Shown: in pieces, positions 34,718 to 45,003 of the stretch
Position numbering within the stretch: the stretch's first letter is position 1
Layout of the letters: each line of letters starts with the position of its first letter
Origin: Zoogloeaceae bacterium
Lineage (GTDB): Bacteria; Pseudomonadota; Gammaproteobacteria; Burkholderiales; Rhodocyclaceae
Assembly (NCBI GenBank): GCA_024235635.1
Contig: JACKMA010000003.1
Coordinates: forward strand, 682,001 to 746,000
Length of the DNA stretch: 64,000 nucleotides
Direction: 5' to 3'
Position numbers and translations under genes: made by a program
Notes under the pieces: model-generated
Told to the model about the DNA's origin: nothing
The model's database searches: none
What the model saw: the letters and a program-made list of their open reading frames with translations, nothing else

Positions 34718-34990
34718 ATGCTGAGTCTGACCGATTGTCTGGATTTCGTCGATCTGGACGCGGCAACGATCGAAGTGATCGCGCTGCACGAAGACCTGCC
34801 GATGATCGTCGCGGCAGAACTGGGTCATCAATTGATCGCCGATCTGCGGGGCATCTATCGTCTACACATGATGCACCGCGATCTGATCGAAAGCGCCGCC
34901 GAGCGTGGCCATCTGGCCGACGAGAAACGACTTCGAAGCACCTACGAAGCGTTCAACCGGAAGTACCCGGTGCCCCGTCAGTTGCCCTGA
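34718..34990 (+). CDS. conserved small hypothetical protein
   Basis: 90 aa with a strong GGGAGGGG ribosome binding site. It is acidic, His-rich and helical (LSLTDCLDFVDLDAATIEVI, LPMIVAAELGHQLI, LHMMHRDLIESA). It resembles a family of roughly 90-residue proteins in proteobacteria that begin with SLTDCLD; its function is unknown. It stands just after the hydrogenase/kinase scar and overlaps the 3' end of the convergent lipoprotein gene by 13 bp. Soluble by appearance. Confidence 0.7.
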   Translation: MLSLTDCLDFVDLDAATIEVIALHEDLPMIVAAELGHQLIADLRGIYRLHMMHRDLIESAAERGHLADEKRLRSTYEAFNRKYPVPRQLP

Positions 34991-35451
34991 GGCTTGTCGG
35001 CGGCCGGGGACGCCTCGGTCTTGGCGGGCTCGCTCGTCGCGGCTTCGCCGGCAGGCTCCGCCGCGGTTTCGGGCGACGCAGCTGCCGGATCCCGTCCGGT
35101 CATGCGGGCCGCCGCCTGTCGCGTCAGCTCGATGACCTTCTGGGCGGCTTCGCGCGTCGCGTCCATCGCATCGCGCGATTCCGCCGGGACCGCGGCCGGC
35201 TGGACCGTCTCGACCGGCGCGGCAGGCGCCGCTTCGGACGGCGCTGCAGACTCGCCGACCGCCTTGCCGGCTTCCACCACCGCCTCGCCGGCCTTGCTGA
35301 CGGCCTCGGCCGCCTTTCGGCCCGCCTGCTGGGCGGCATCGACTGCTTCCGATGCCGCTTCCCGGGCCCTCTCCGCCGACTGGCCCTGTTGTTGGGTACA
35401 GGCGGCCATCGAAACCGCCGCCAGGGTGGTCGCCAGCCACCGGATCGTCAT
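34978..35451 (-). CDS. Ala/Glu-rich lipoprotein, hypothetical
   Basis: 157 aa with a lipoprotein signal (cleavage before Cys18 in SMAACTQ). The mature chain is low complexity: a heptad-like helical part (AREAASEAVDAAQQAGRKA) then Ala-Pro-Glu-rich disordered stretches. The composition suggests an envelope-spanning or membrane-surface helix like other Ala-rich lipoproteins. Its function is unknown. It lies 131 bp after efp on the same strand. Confidence 0.65.
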   Translation of the reverse strand: MTIRWLATTLAAVSMAACTQQQGQSAERAREAASEAVDAAQQAGRKAAEAVSKAGEAVVEAGKAVGESAAPSEAAPAAPVETVQPAAVPAESRDAMDATREAAQKVIELTRQAAARMTGRDPAAASPETAAEPAGEAATSEPAKTEASPAADKPQGN

Positions 35452-35582
35452 TGTTATGTTCTCCTCTCGTTGTACGCGGTCGCCACTCGTGACGATGGGA
35501 CCACGGGTCGGGGCAATTCATGCGCGTCGCCTGCTCGACGCTGCGCCCGGAATCACGCCGCGTGCCGGCGCGATCCGGAAGC

Positions 35583-36140
35583 TTACTTGACGCGGTTGCG
35601 GTATTCGTCGGTACGCGTGTCGATTTCGATCTTGTCGCCAATTTCGACGAAGGCCGGCACCATCAGTTCGAATCCGGTCGAAATCCTCGCCGGCTTCAGT
35701 ACCTTGCCAGAGGTATCGCCCTTGACCGCAGGTTCGGTATAGCTGACTTCGCGAACGACGCTGTTGGGCAATTCCACCGAGATCGCCTTGCCGTTGTAGA
35801 AGACGACTTCGCAAGCCAGTCCGTCCTCGAGGTACTTCAGGGCGTCTTCCATGTTCTCGGCCTCGACCTCGTACTGCTCGTATTCGGCATCCATGAACAC
35901 GTACATCGGGTCGGCATAGTAGGAATACGTGACCTCCTTGCGATCGAGGATCACGATCTCGAACTTGTCGTCAGCCTTGTAAACGGTCTCCGACGGCGCA
36001 CCGGTCAGCAGGTTCTTGAGCTTCATCTTGACGACTGCGGCGTTGCGGCCGGACTTGTTGTACTCGGTCTTCTGCACCACCAGCGGGTCGGCGCCGACCA
36101 TGATGACGTTGCCGGAGCGAAGTTCCTGTGCGGTTTTCAT
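35583..36140 (-). CDS. efp: Elongation factor P, Arg32 type
   Basis: 185 aa, three beta-barrel domains; it relieves ribosome stalling at polyproline. The loop that enters the peptidyl-transferase centre reads NKSGRNAAVV with Arg at position 32, the residue rhamnosylated by EarP, and not the Lys of EpmA-modified EF-Ps. The earP gene lies directly upstream on the same strand (52-bp gap), confirming the modification type. The start is ATG 36140. A polyproline-rich client is near: the b561 protein ends in eight prolines. Confidence 0.97.
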   Translation of the reverse strand: MKTAQELRSGNVIMVGADPLVVQKTEYNKSGRNAAVVKMKLKNLLTGAPSETVYKADDKFEIVILDRKEVTYSYYADPMYVFMDAEYEQYEVEAENMEDALKYLEDGLACEVVFYNGKAISVELPNSVVREVSYTEPAVKGDTSGKVLKPARISTGFELMVPAFVEIGDKIEIDTRTDEYRNRVK

Positions 36141-36192
36141 TGCGCTTTGCCTACCTCTGTCCGCATCGCTGCGGGTATGTTCGATAAACCCG

Positions 36193-37347
36193 TCATTCTA
36201 TCTGCGAAGCGGCTGCTTTTACCAGACTCGTCGCGAGTTCCGGCCCCTTCCCCAGCACCTGCCGCCAGGCAGCGACCGCGCTCGCCAGCGCACCCACCGT
36301 GCGTCCGACCCTTGTCCATGCCGGTTCCCGGCCGGACATCCCGTTCCAGTGCCGCCATAGCGCGGCCGCATCGGCAACGGCTGCCGGTTCGAGGAAGGGC
36401 AGAAGCCGGTCGAGCAAGGCCTCGACCTTGGCGTGATGGTCGTCGTCCTGCTGCGGGTAGGCCTGCCACAACATCGCGCGGCCAGCCCACAGTGCCCGCA
36501 CCAGGGAATCCTCGCCACGCACCATGTTCAGATCGCAAGACCAAAGCAGACGGTCGTAGGCGTCCTGATCGGTGAAGGGCACGACCCTCAGTTGCAGGCT
36601 GCCGTCTCGCCAGGCATCACCCGCGCGGGCCAGCCCGAGGCCGAGACGTCGCGAAAGATCGGCAACGCTTCTGCCTTCCGGGACGACCACGGTAACCGGT
36701 CGCGGATCGCGCGCCAGAGCTTCGAGCAGCTTCGCGACCAGAGGGTTTTCGTAGCCGAACAAGCTCGCCCGCAATTCGCCGGGCGCGGGCGGAGGCACGC
36801 CGAGACGGCACCACATCGCGGCTCGGGCCTCGGGGTCGGACAGAAATCTCCGGCGCTGCTCGTCGAGCGAGGATTCACGCAACAGCCCGGCGCTGGCGTG
36901 GTCGAATCCGGGAATCATGAACAGCTTGTCGATTCCGAGTCGCGGATGGCGTGACAGCAGTCCGTGACAACCGGCAACCCAGGATTCCGCGCTGAGGTAC
37001 TCGAGATTTATCCACAGCGGGGGCCGGGCCAATTCGGCCATCGCTGCGAGGTACGGCGCCGGCGGATCGCAGGCAAAAACCTCGACGAGGACACAGGTAT
37101 CTGTCGAAGGTCGTATCGAGTCGCTCCAACGAACAACCTCGATCAGAGAGTAAGTATATGTTTTTGAATAATCTTTATAAGAACTGGCGATCTTTTCCAG
37201 AATTTCGGGTCGATCGATCACGAGTCGCGTCGCGATCCCGTGTTCGACCGCCAGAATACGCGCCAGACGCCAGCAGACACCGATATCCCCGAAGTTGTCC
37301 ACAACCCGGCAGAACAAGTCCCAGTGGGGCTTCGAAGGCACACTCAT
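36193..37347 (-). CDS. earP: EarP, EF-P arginine rhamnosyltransferase
   Basis: 384 aa, GT-B fold, GT104 family. It transfers rhamnose from dTDP-rhamnose to Arg32 of EF-P. The N-terminal CRVVDNFGDIGVCWRLAR carries the two key aspartates (Asp17, Asp21), and the C-terminal domain has the nucleotide-binding LNMVRGEDSLVRALWAG with QAYPQQDDDHHAKVEA. The start is ATG 37347. The segment 37140-37200 (residues about 50-70) is much more AT-rich than the rest of the gene and encodes KIASSYKDYSKTYTYSLI, unusual codon use here. Confidence 0.95.
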   Translation of the reverse strand: MSVPSKPHWDLFCRVVDNFGDIGVCWRLARILAVEHGIATRLVIDRPEILEKIASSYKDYSKTYTYSLIEVVRWSDSIRPSTDTCVLVEVFACDPPAPYLAAMAELARPPLWINLEYLSAESWVAGCHGLLSRHPRLGIDKLFMIPGFDHASAGLLRESSLDEQRRRFLSDPEARAAMWCRLGVPPPAPGELRASLFGYENPLVAKLLEALARDPRPVTVVVPEGRSVADLSRRLGLGLARAGDAWRDGSLQLRVVPFTDQDAYDRLLWSCDLNMVRGEDSLVRALWAGRAMLWQAYPQQDDDHHAKVEALLDRLLPFLEPAAVADAAALWRHWNGMSGREPAWTRVGRTVGALASAVAAWRQVLGKGPELATSLVKAAASQIE

Positions 37348-37563
37348 CGGTCAACGACCGTCGTCGCCTGGGGACAAACGTCGGACCAAGCTGTGGGAAC
37401 ATTGTGCGAAAGTGGCCTCGCCCGGCGATCGCCGATTTCGATCAACAAATACCCCACACTCGCTCCCGTACCTTTTCCCCGCCACTGCCAACAGGGCAAC
37501 GCCATGATCGGACAGGAGAAAGCCCGGTTGTGCACAGAATTCGACCGAGCATAGTTAACGTTT

Positions 37564-37581
37564 TTGTCTTTTATAAGACAA
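37564..37581 (+). promoter_or_regulatory. AT-rich inverted repeat before the pseudouridine synthase gene
   Basis: TTGTCTT (37564-37570) and AAGACAA (37575-37581) are perfect complements around TTAT. It also contains TATAAG, a possible -10 element, 28 nt before the ATG at 37609. The 261-bp gap 37348-37608 is AT-richer than its surroundings and holds nothing else recognisable. Confidence 0.4.
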
Positions 37582-37608
37582 GTAAACAAAGAAGAGATCA
37601 GCGCATCG

Positions 37609-38313
37609 ATGCAACTCGAAAGAATCATTCATAGCCAGGGATTTGGCAGTCGCAAGGAGTGCCGTGCGCTGATTCGCGCCGGCATGGTCAGCATAGACGA
37701 CGAGCCGGTACTCGACCCCAAGCAGGACTTTGCGACCGAGTCCCTGAACTTCGAGGTCGATGGCGAACGCTGGCACTATCGTGAACAGGCCCATCTGATG
37801 ATGAACAAGCCACCCGGCTACGAGTGTTCGCGGCAGCCGCAATGTCACCCGTCGATCTATGCCCTGTTGCCGTGGCCCGTGGTGCAGCGGGGCGTGCAGT
37901 CGGTCGGTCGTCTCGATCAGGACAGCAGCGGTCTGCTGCTGTTCTCCGACGACGGCCAGTTCATTCATCGCTGGTCGTCGGGCAAGAAGCAGGTTCCGAA
38001 AATCTACCGGGCGTGGCTCGGCGAGGATGCCGGCGGCGCGCTCGCCGATCGCTTGCTGGCCGGGGTCGGCCTGAACGACGAACCGGAGCCGATCCGTGCG
38101 GTCGCCTGCCGGCTCATCGAACCGCGCCTGCTCGAACTGACGGTCACCGAGGGCAAGTACCATCTCGTCAAGCGCATGGTCGCGGCCGCCGGCGGACACG
38201 TCGAACGCCTCCGGCGCATCCGCATCGGCGGCCTGGCGCTGCCCGACGACCTTGCCGAAGGCGAGTGGCGCTGGCTCGACGAAGCGGCGATCGCGGCACT
38301 CGCGGACGGGTGA
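37609..38313 (+). CDS. rsuA: RsuA/RluB-family 16S rRNA pseudouridine synthase
   Basis: 234 aa. The S4-like N-terminal segment QLERIIHSQGFGSRKECRAL and the catalytic motif GRLDQDSSGLLL with the nucleophilic Asp are visible, as is the C-terminal TEGKYHLVKRMVAAAGG typical of RsuA. RsuA makes pseudouridine 516 in 16S rRNA. I chose ATG 37609, where family similarity starts; the frame is open from 37564, but those residues (MSFIRQVNKEEISAS) overlap the AT-rich inverted repeat. No strong ribosome binding site. Confidence 0.85.
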   Translation: MQLERIIHSQGFGSRKECRALIRAGMVSIDDEPVLDPKQDFATESLNFEVDGERWHYREQAHLMMNKPPGYECSRQPQCHPSIYALLPWPVVQRGVQSVGRLDQDSSGLLLFSDDGQFIHRWSSGKKQVPKIYRAWLGEDAGGALADRLLAGVGLNDEPEPIRAVACRLIEPRLLELTVTEGKYHLVKRMVAAAGGHVERLRRIRIGGLALPDDLAEGEWRWLDEAAIAALADG

Positions 38314-38329
38314 CGACGCCGGACGAGTG

Positions 38330-39376
38330 CTACTCGGGCCTCGTGTCGCAGAACATCTCGAAGGTCCTGACGAGATAGTCCCGTTCGAGACCGTCGACGA
38401 TGAAGACCAGGGCACCGTGGGTCTGATCGGGCGGCCAGACCGGCAGGTCGCGCGCCGCGAAACGGATTCGGCCGGCACACTGGACGACCCTGGGCCCCTC
38501 GACGCCGATCACCTTGGCGAGCCCCTTGACGCGCAGGATGCGGTCGCCGGCCGCCTGTAGCAGCACGTCCAGGGCTTCGGCGAAGCAAGGCCAGTCGACG
38601 GCCTCGGGGAAGCGCAGCAAGTGGCTGGTGACGGCGCTGTCGTGGACGCCGCCGCGCGCTAGCGGACGGTAGCGCGGCGTGAGGGCATCGAGCCGTGACT
38701 CGCCGAGCCAGCGTCGGGCAGCCATGGCATCGGCGTTCGCGCCGTGAGGACTCAGGTCACAGAGCGCCGTCGCGTCGATCTGGCCGAATTTGGCATACAG
38801 GCGCTCGGCCGTCGGATTGAGTCGTTCGAGGCGTGCGTCGAGCGCTGCCAGCGCGTCGTCGCTTGCCAGATCGATCTTGCTGACTATCAGGCGGTCGGCG
38901 GCCACCACCTGGGCCATGGCCTCCCGATGCCGGTCGAGTTGGCTGGCTGCGGCGAGGGCGTCTACCACGGTGATGATGCCATCGGGGCGGAAGCGCTCGA
39001 CGATGAAGAAGTCCTCCATCAGTGTGTGCAGCAGCGGTGCCGGGTCGGCCAGGCCGGTGGTCTCGAGCAGCAGCCGTCGGATGGGCGCGATTTCACGCCG
39101 CAGGCTGCGCATGAACAGAGCCTTGAAGGCGCCGGGCAATTCGCCGCGGACGGTACAGCAGAGGCAACCCGAATCGAGCAGTACCATGCGGTCGGCGCTC
39201 ACTTCGACGATCAGGTGATCGACGCCGATCTCGCCGAATTCATTGATCAGAACCACCGCACCCCGCATCTTCGGCTGGCGCAACAGGTGGTTCAGCAAGG
39301 TGGACTTGCCGGCCCCGAGGAAGCCGCTGAGCACGCTGACCGGAATCCGTCGGTCCTGGGGACATTCGGTGGACAT
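38330..39376 (-). CDS. COG0523 (CobW/ZNG-type) GTPase, metal chaperone
   Basis: 348 aa. The P-loop is GFLGAGKSTLLNHLL, the metal-binding motif SGCLCCTVRG (CxCC), the switch ETTGLADPAP, the guanine motif SKID, and a C-terminal CobW_C domain. COG0523 GTPases deliver zinc or another metal to client enzymes. The start is ATG 39376; the open frame continues upstream without similarity. It converges with rsuA (16-bp gap). No Zur box or client gene was recognised next to it, so the metal is unknown. Confidence 0.88.
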   Translation of the reverse strand: MSTECPQDRRIPVSVLSGFLGAGKSTLLNHLLRQPKMRGAVVLINEFGEIGVDHLIVEVSADRMVLLDSGCLCCTVRGELPGAFKALFMRSLRREIAPIRRLLLETTGLADPAPLLHTLMEDFFIVERFRPDGIITVVDALAAASQLDRHREAMAQVVAADRLIVSKIDLASDDALAALDARLERLNPTAERLYAKFGQIDATALCDLSPHGANADAMAARRWLGESRLDALTPRYRPLARGGVHDSAVTSHLLRFPEAVDWPCFAEALDVLLQAAGDRILRVKGLAKVIGVEGPRVVQCAGRIRFAARDLPVWPPDQTHGALVFIVDGLERDYLVRTFEMFCDTRPE

Positions 39377-39536
39377 GTTGTGGGCGAGCTGTGGACAACG
39401 CAGGATCGGCCACCATTGTAGCGGTCGCTGCGGCAGTCTTCGCGACATGCCGCGGCAGCGGCGCGGCTTGCCTGCCGGGCAAGGAAGCCGATGCCTTAAA
39501 ATGCTGCGATCTGCCTGGAAGGCGACGAGTGGACCG

Positions 39537-40007
39537 ATGCAGTTCGAACACCTGGTCGAGATCAACGATCTCGGCAATCCGGCGGTGGCCGACCTGACGC
39601 GCGAGGAAGTGTGGTTCGGCCTGTTGTACAGGGCCGAGGATCCGGCGGCTTTCCTGCCCGGCCTGGACCAATGCCGGATCGTCGAGCGAAGCGATCGTGA
39701 ACTGGTCAGGGACCTCGATTTCGGCGCGACGACGGTGCGCGATCGCGTCACTTTCGAGCCGCTCGAATGGATGTGCTTCGAGATCGAGCCCGGCGCCGAG
39801 CACGCCGGCGGCAGTCTCAGGATCAGCATCGAGGAGCCGAGGCCGATGGCCTTGTTCCTGCGCTTTCTGTATCGCACGACGCTGGCCGAAGGTACTGCGA
39901 GCGACGGTGTCGCGGTCGCCGAGTACGTCAAGTCGGCGTACGAGGACTCGGACATCGAGACCGTGCGGCTTATTCGGCGGATCGCGGAGCAGGCGCGGCC
40001 GCACTAG
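39537..40007 (+). CDS. DUF1857 / AtaL-like SRPBCC protein
   Basis: 156 aa, START-like (SRPBCC) fold expected. QFEHLVEINDLGNPAVADLT at the N-terminus, a WFGLLYRAEDPAAFLPG helix and the later ISIEEPRPMALFLRFLYRTT are typical of DUF1857/AtaL-like proteins. These small proteins bind hydrophobic ligands or act as unusual cyclases in a few pathways; the role here is unknown. The start is ATG 39537. It is divergent from the COG0523 gene. Confidence 0.8.
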   Translation: MQFEHLVEINDLGNPAVADLTREEVWFGLLYRAEDPAAFLPGLDQCRIVERSDRELVRDLDFGATTVRDRVTFEPLEWMCFEIEPGAEHAGGSLRISIEEPRPMALFLRFLYRTTLAEGTASDGVAVAEYVKSAYEDSDIETVRLIRRIAEQARPH

Positions 40008-40030
40008 CGCCGGCGGTGACCGGCGGCTTT

Positions 40031-40058
40031 CCAATCCATTGGTGCATCGCGGTAGAAT
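40031..40058 (+). promoter_or_regulatory. candidate promoter/operator of ybiT
   Basis: A 12-bp palindrome CCAAT-CC-ATTGG (40031-40042) is followed by a good -10 element TAGAAT (40053-40058). No clear TTGACA is present at the proper spacing, so the palindrome may bind an activator. Transcription would begin near 40065. Confidence 0.4.
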
Positions 40059-40069
40059 GGTGGGATCGT

Positions 40070-40098
40070 GCCGGCCCATGCGCCGGCTTTGCGTTTTT
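40070..40098 (+). terminator. leader hairpin with T-rich tail before ybiT (terminator or attenuator)
   Basis: GCCGGC (40070-40075) and GCCGGC (40082-40087) pair as a 6-bp stem with a 6-nt loop, followed by TTTGCGTTTTT (40088-40098). It lies only 14 bp before the ybiT start. If the TAGAAT promoter is real, the hairpin is at the very 5' end of the ybiT mRNA. Confidence 0.5.
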
Positions 40099-40112
40099 GT
40101 CCGGAGTGAGCA

Positions 40113-41732
<1,620 letters not shown>

Positions 41733-41857
41733 GCTTGTCGGCGCTGCGCGAGCCCCCGTCGGCAGGCGCCGGACCGACTCATACGGCATAGTGCCGGTGT
41801 GGCGCGCGAACGGGTCGAGGCGTTGCCGTGGGGGCCGCCGCAACAGGAGTCGTCAGG

Positions 41858-43174
41858 GTGCAGGATTTCGATTGTGACGTGCTGGTGGTCGGCGGCGGAC
41901 CTGCGGGTTCGACCGCCGCTGCGCTGCTTGCCGTCAAGGGCCATCGGGTGACCCTGCTGGAGAAGGCGAGGCATCCGCGTTTCCATATCGGGGAATCGCT
42001 GTTGCCGGCCAATCTCGACATCTTCGAGCAACTCGGCGTCGCCGACGCGGTGCGCGCGATCGGCATGGAGAAGCGGGGCGCCGAATTCGTCTCGCCGTGG
42101 CATGCACATCGCCAGACCTTCGAATTCGCGGATGCCTGGGACAAGAGCATGCCCCAGGCCTACCAGGTGCGCCGCTCCGAATTCGACGAGATCCTGATTC
42201 GCAACGCTGCCAGCAAGGGCGCGAGCGTGATCGAAGGCTGTCGGGTGACGGCCGTCGAGACCGGCGGGCCGGGCCAGGGCGTGACCGTCGTGGCGCGCCA
42301 CGAGGACGGCCGCGAGCAGCGCTGGCGGGCCCGATTCCTGGCCGATGCGTCCGGACGCGACACCCTGATGGCGAATCGCCAGCGCTGGAAGATGCGCAAT
42401 CCCAAGCACAACAGCTCGGCGATCTACGGCCACTTCCGCGGTGCACGGCGACTCGAGGGCAAGGCCGAAGGCCACATCACGATCTTTTGGTTCGAGCATG
42501 GCTGGTTTTGGTTCATTCCACTGCGCGACGGCATCACCAGCGTCGGTGCGACGGTGTGGCCGTATTACCTGAAGCGCCGTGACAAGCCGCTGGAACAGTT
42601 CTTCCGCGACACCATCGCGATGTGCCCGGCGCTGGCCGAGCGCCTGCAGGACGCCCGGCTGGTCAATGAAGTCGAGGCCACCGGCAACTATTCCTACCTG
42701 AGTCGCCACAGCCACGGTGATGACTACCTGCTGCTGGGAGACGCTTTCGCCTTCATCGATCCGGTGTTCTCATCCGGCGTGATGCTGGCGATGCAGAGCG
42801 CGGTCTGCGGCACCGAGGCGATCGACACGATCCTGTGCGATCCCGCACAGCGGGCGCCTGCCCTGGCCCGCTTCGACCGCATCGTCCGCCACGGGCCGGC
42901 GCAGTTCTCGTGGTTCATCTATCGCATCACCACGCCGACCATGCGCGAGCTGTTCATGGGTCCGCGCAACCTGTTGCGGATGCGCGAGGCGCTGTTGTCC
43001 ATGCTCGCGGGCGACATCTACCGGTCCACGCCGATCATGCCGTCGCTGTACGCGTTCAAGACCCTGTACTACCTGCTGGCCCTGATGCATCTGCCGCGCA
43101 GCATCGGCGCATGGCGCCAGCGGCGCATCAACATCCGCCCGCTGGAGGACGGCGAGGCTTCGGGCGGCGCATGA
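41858..43174 (+). CDS. Flavin-dependent halogenase-like monooxygenase of the pigment cluster
   Basis: 438 aa. The FAD-binding GGGPAGSTAAALLA at the N-terminus and the halogenase signature WFWFIPL (WxWxIP) are present, as is GDAFAFIDPVFSSGV. Such enzymes accompany aryl-polyene and xanthomonadin loci; xanthomonadins are brominated. This one may halogenate or hydroxylate the aryl head. I chose GTG 41858 because AGGAG lies 8 nt before it and the FAD motif begins soon after; GTG 41828 is in frame. It starts the plus-strand arm and overlaps the XanB2 gene by 4 bp. Confidence 0.82.
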   Translation: MQDFDCDVLVVGGGPAGSTAAALLAVKGHRVTLLEKARHPRFHIGESLLPANLDIFEQLGVADAVRAIGMEKRGAEFVSPWHAHRQTFEFADAWDKSMPQAYQVRRSEFDEILIRNAASKGASVIEGCRVTAVETGGPGQGVTVVARHEDGREQRWRARFLADASGRDTLMANRQRWKMRNPKHNSSAIYGHFRGARRLEGKAEGHITIFWFEHGWFWFIPLRDGITSVGATVWPYYLKRRDKPLEQFFRDTIAMCPALAERLQDARLVNEVEATGNYSYLSRHSHGDDYLLLGDAFAFIDPVFSSGVMLAMQSAVCGTEAIDTILCDPAQRAPALARFDRIVRHGPAQFSWFIYRITTPTMRELFMGPRNLLRMREALLSMLAGDIYRSTPIMPSLYAFKTLYYLLALMHLPRSIGAWRQRRINIRPLEDGEASGGA

Positions 43175-44157
43175 GGTTCGAGATCCTGCCACGGCTGGCG
43201 ATGGCGCAGGCGGCAACCATCGATCGGGTGATCGGGGGCCTCGGTTTCGGTCCGGTCGCCGGTTCCTCGTCCGTCGTGCTCGAGGTCGAGGCGCCACTGC
43301 TGGAGGCGGGCGGACCCGCCGTCTGCCTGCTCCGGGACGGCGAGGTCGAGTCCGAGGGCCGCGCCGGTCGGGTCCGTTACCGCATCGGCGAAGGGCTCCT
43401 GTTCGGCTGCCTGCAGGTTTCCGAATCCGAGTTCGGCGCGGATTCGCCGGCGCGACTGGCCGATGCGACGCGGGCGGCCTACGGCGCGGTATTCGACTGC
43501 CTCGAGACGCTCGGCTGCCGTCATTTGGTTCGGGTCTGGAACTACCTGCCGCGAATCAACGACGTCGAACACGGCGAGGAACGCTACCGGCGCTTCAATG
43601 CCGGGCGGCAACAGGCCTTCGAGGCCGCCGGGCGTGCACTGATCGGCGCGGTGCCGGCAGCCTGCGCGTTGGGCACCGGCGGCGACCAGCTGAAAATCGC
43701 CTTTCTCGCTGCCCGCGGCGCCTTCGTGCCGATCGAGAATCCGCGACAGACCAGTGCCTATCGTTATCCGATCGAGTACGGCGAGCGCAGCCCGACCTTC
43801 TCGCGGGCGGCCCTGTTGAGTCACGGCGGCGTTCAATTGCTGATGATCTCAGGCACGGCGGCCATCGTCGGTCATCGATCGCTACATGGCGGCGACGTGC
43901 TGGCCCAGACACGGGAGGCGATCGCCAATATCGAGGCGGTGCTGGCGCAGGCCGGCGAGTGCTCGCCGTGCGCCGGCCTGCGGCTGGCGGATCTGGATCT
44001 CACGGTCTATCTGCGCCGCCGCGCCGATCTGGCGCCGGTGAGCCGGCTCTTGGCGCACGAGCACGGCCTGCCACGCCGGCCGCTGTTCGTCGAGGCCGAC
44101 GTCTGTCGCAGCGAACTGCTGGTCGAGATCGAGGCCTATGGGGAATGCGCGGCATGA
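43171..44157 (+). CDS. xanB2: XanB2-type chorismatase (hydroxybenzoate synthase)
   Basis: 328 aa, the family's normal length. It resembles XanB2/FkbO/Hyg5 chorismatases, which have two RidA-like halves: FGCLQVSESEFGADSPARLAD, LVRVWNYLPRINDVEHGEER, GTGGDQLKIAFLA and the ENPRQTSAYRYP segment are typical. XanB2 turns chorismate into 3- and 4-hydroxybenzoate; 3-hydroxybenzoate is the xanthomonadin starter. This replaces the ammonia-lyase route to the aryl head used in other clusters, and no such lyase is seen here. Overlaps both neighbours by 4 bp. Confidence 0.88.
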   Translation: MRFEILPRLAMAQAATIDRVIGGLGFGPVAGSSSVVLEVEAPLLEAGGPAVCLLRDGEVESEGRAGRVRYRIGEGLLFGCLQVSESEFGADSPARLADATRAAYGAVFDCLETLGCRHLVRVWNYLPRINDVEHGEERYRRFNAGRQQAFEAAGRALIGAVPAACALGTGGDQLKIAFLAARGAFVPIENPRQTSAYRYPIEYGERSPTFSRAALLSHGGVQLLMISGTAAIVGHRSLHGGDVLAQTREAIANIEAVLAQAGECSPCAGLRLADLDLTVYLRRRADLAPVSRLLAHEHGLPRRPLFVEADVCRSELLVEIEAYGECAA

Positions 44158-44999
44158 GCGCAAGCTACCGATCGATCCGGAGGCTGGCGCTGTCGGCAGC
44201 GATGCTGGTCGCAGCACCCGTGGCGAAGGCCGAACAGAAGCCGCTGTGGGAACTTGGTCTCGGGGTCGGCGTCGTCAGCTTCCCGGACTATCGCGGTGCC
44301 GACCAGCGTCAGCGCTACCTGCTGCCGACGCCCTACTTCGTCTATCGCGGCGATTTCCTGCGCTCGGACCGCAAGGGCCTGCGCGGGGTGTTCTTCGACA
44401 GCGATCGGATCGAACTGAACCTCAGCCTGTCGGGGTCGGTACCGGTGGACAGCGATGGCAACGATGCCCGTCGCGGCATGCCGGACCTGCGCCCGACCGT
44501 GGAATTCGGACCGTCGCTCGATTTCGGCCTGTGGCGGAGCGCCGACCGCCGTCGCGCGATCGATCTTCGGTTACCGCTGCGCTGGGCGCTGCGCATCGGT
44601 GGTGCGCCGCGGGACGTCGGCATCGTGTTCAGCCCGCGACTCAACATGGACATTGCCGACCCGGCCGGTTTCGATCGCTGGAATCTCGGCATGCTGGCCG
44701 GGCCGATCTTCGCCGACCGCCGCAACAACGCCTATTACTACGACGTCGCCGAACGCTTCGCGACCGCCGACAGACCTGCCTACGGTAGTCGTGGCGGCTA
44801 CGCCGGCAGCCAGTTCGTGGTGGCGCTGTCGAAGCGCTATCCGCAATACTGGGTGGGCTTCTTCGCCCGTTACGACAATCTTCGCGGCGCCACCTTCGAC
44901 GACAGCCCGCTGTTGCGTTCCGAAGATTACTGGGCAGCCGGACTCGCCATTTCTTGGATTCTCGGTGAATCGGCGACACGGGTCGACTACGAGGAGTGA
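44154..44999 (+). CDS. MipA/OmpV family outer-membrane protein
   Basis: 281 aa with a signal peptide (cleavage after about residue 28, PVAKA). It shows LGVGVVSFPDYRGADQRQRY and the alternating hydrophobic strands and aromatic residues of the MipA/OmpV barrel; it ends near the last strand (GLAISWIL). MipA-like proteins are outer-membrane scaffolds or pores. Its start overlaps the stop of xanB2 by 4 bp, so it is translated with the pigment genes, which is not usual for aryl-polyene loci as I know them. Confidence 0.82.
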   Translation: MSASYRSIRRLALSAAMLVAAPVAKAEQKPLWELGLGVGVVSFPDYRGADQRQRYLLPTPYFVYRGDFLRSDRKGLRGVFFDSDRIELNLSLSGSVPVDSDGNDARRGMPDLRPTVEFGPSLDFGLWRSADRRRAIDLRLPLRWALRIGGAPRDVGIVFSPRLNMDIADPAGFDRWNLGMLAGPIFADRRNNAYYYDVAERFATADRPAYGSRGGYAGSQFVVALSKRYPQYWVGFFARYDNLRGATFDDSPLLRSEDYWAAGLAISWILGESATRVDYEE

Positions 45000-45003
45000 G
45001 GGC

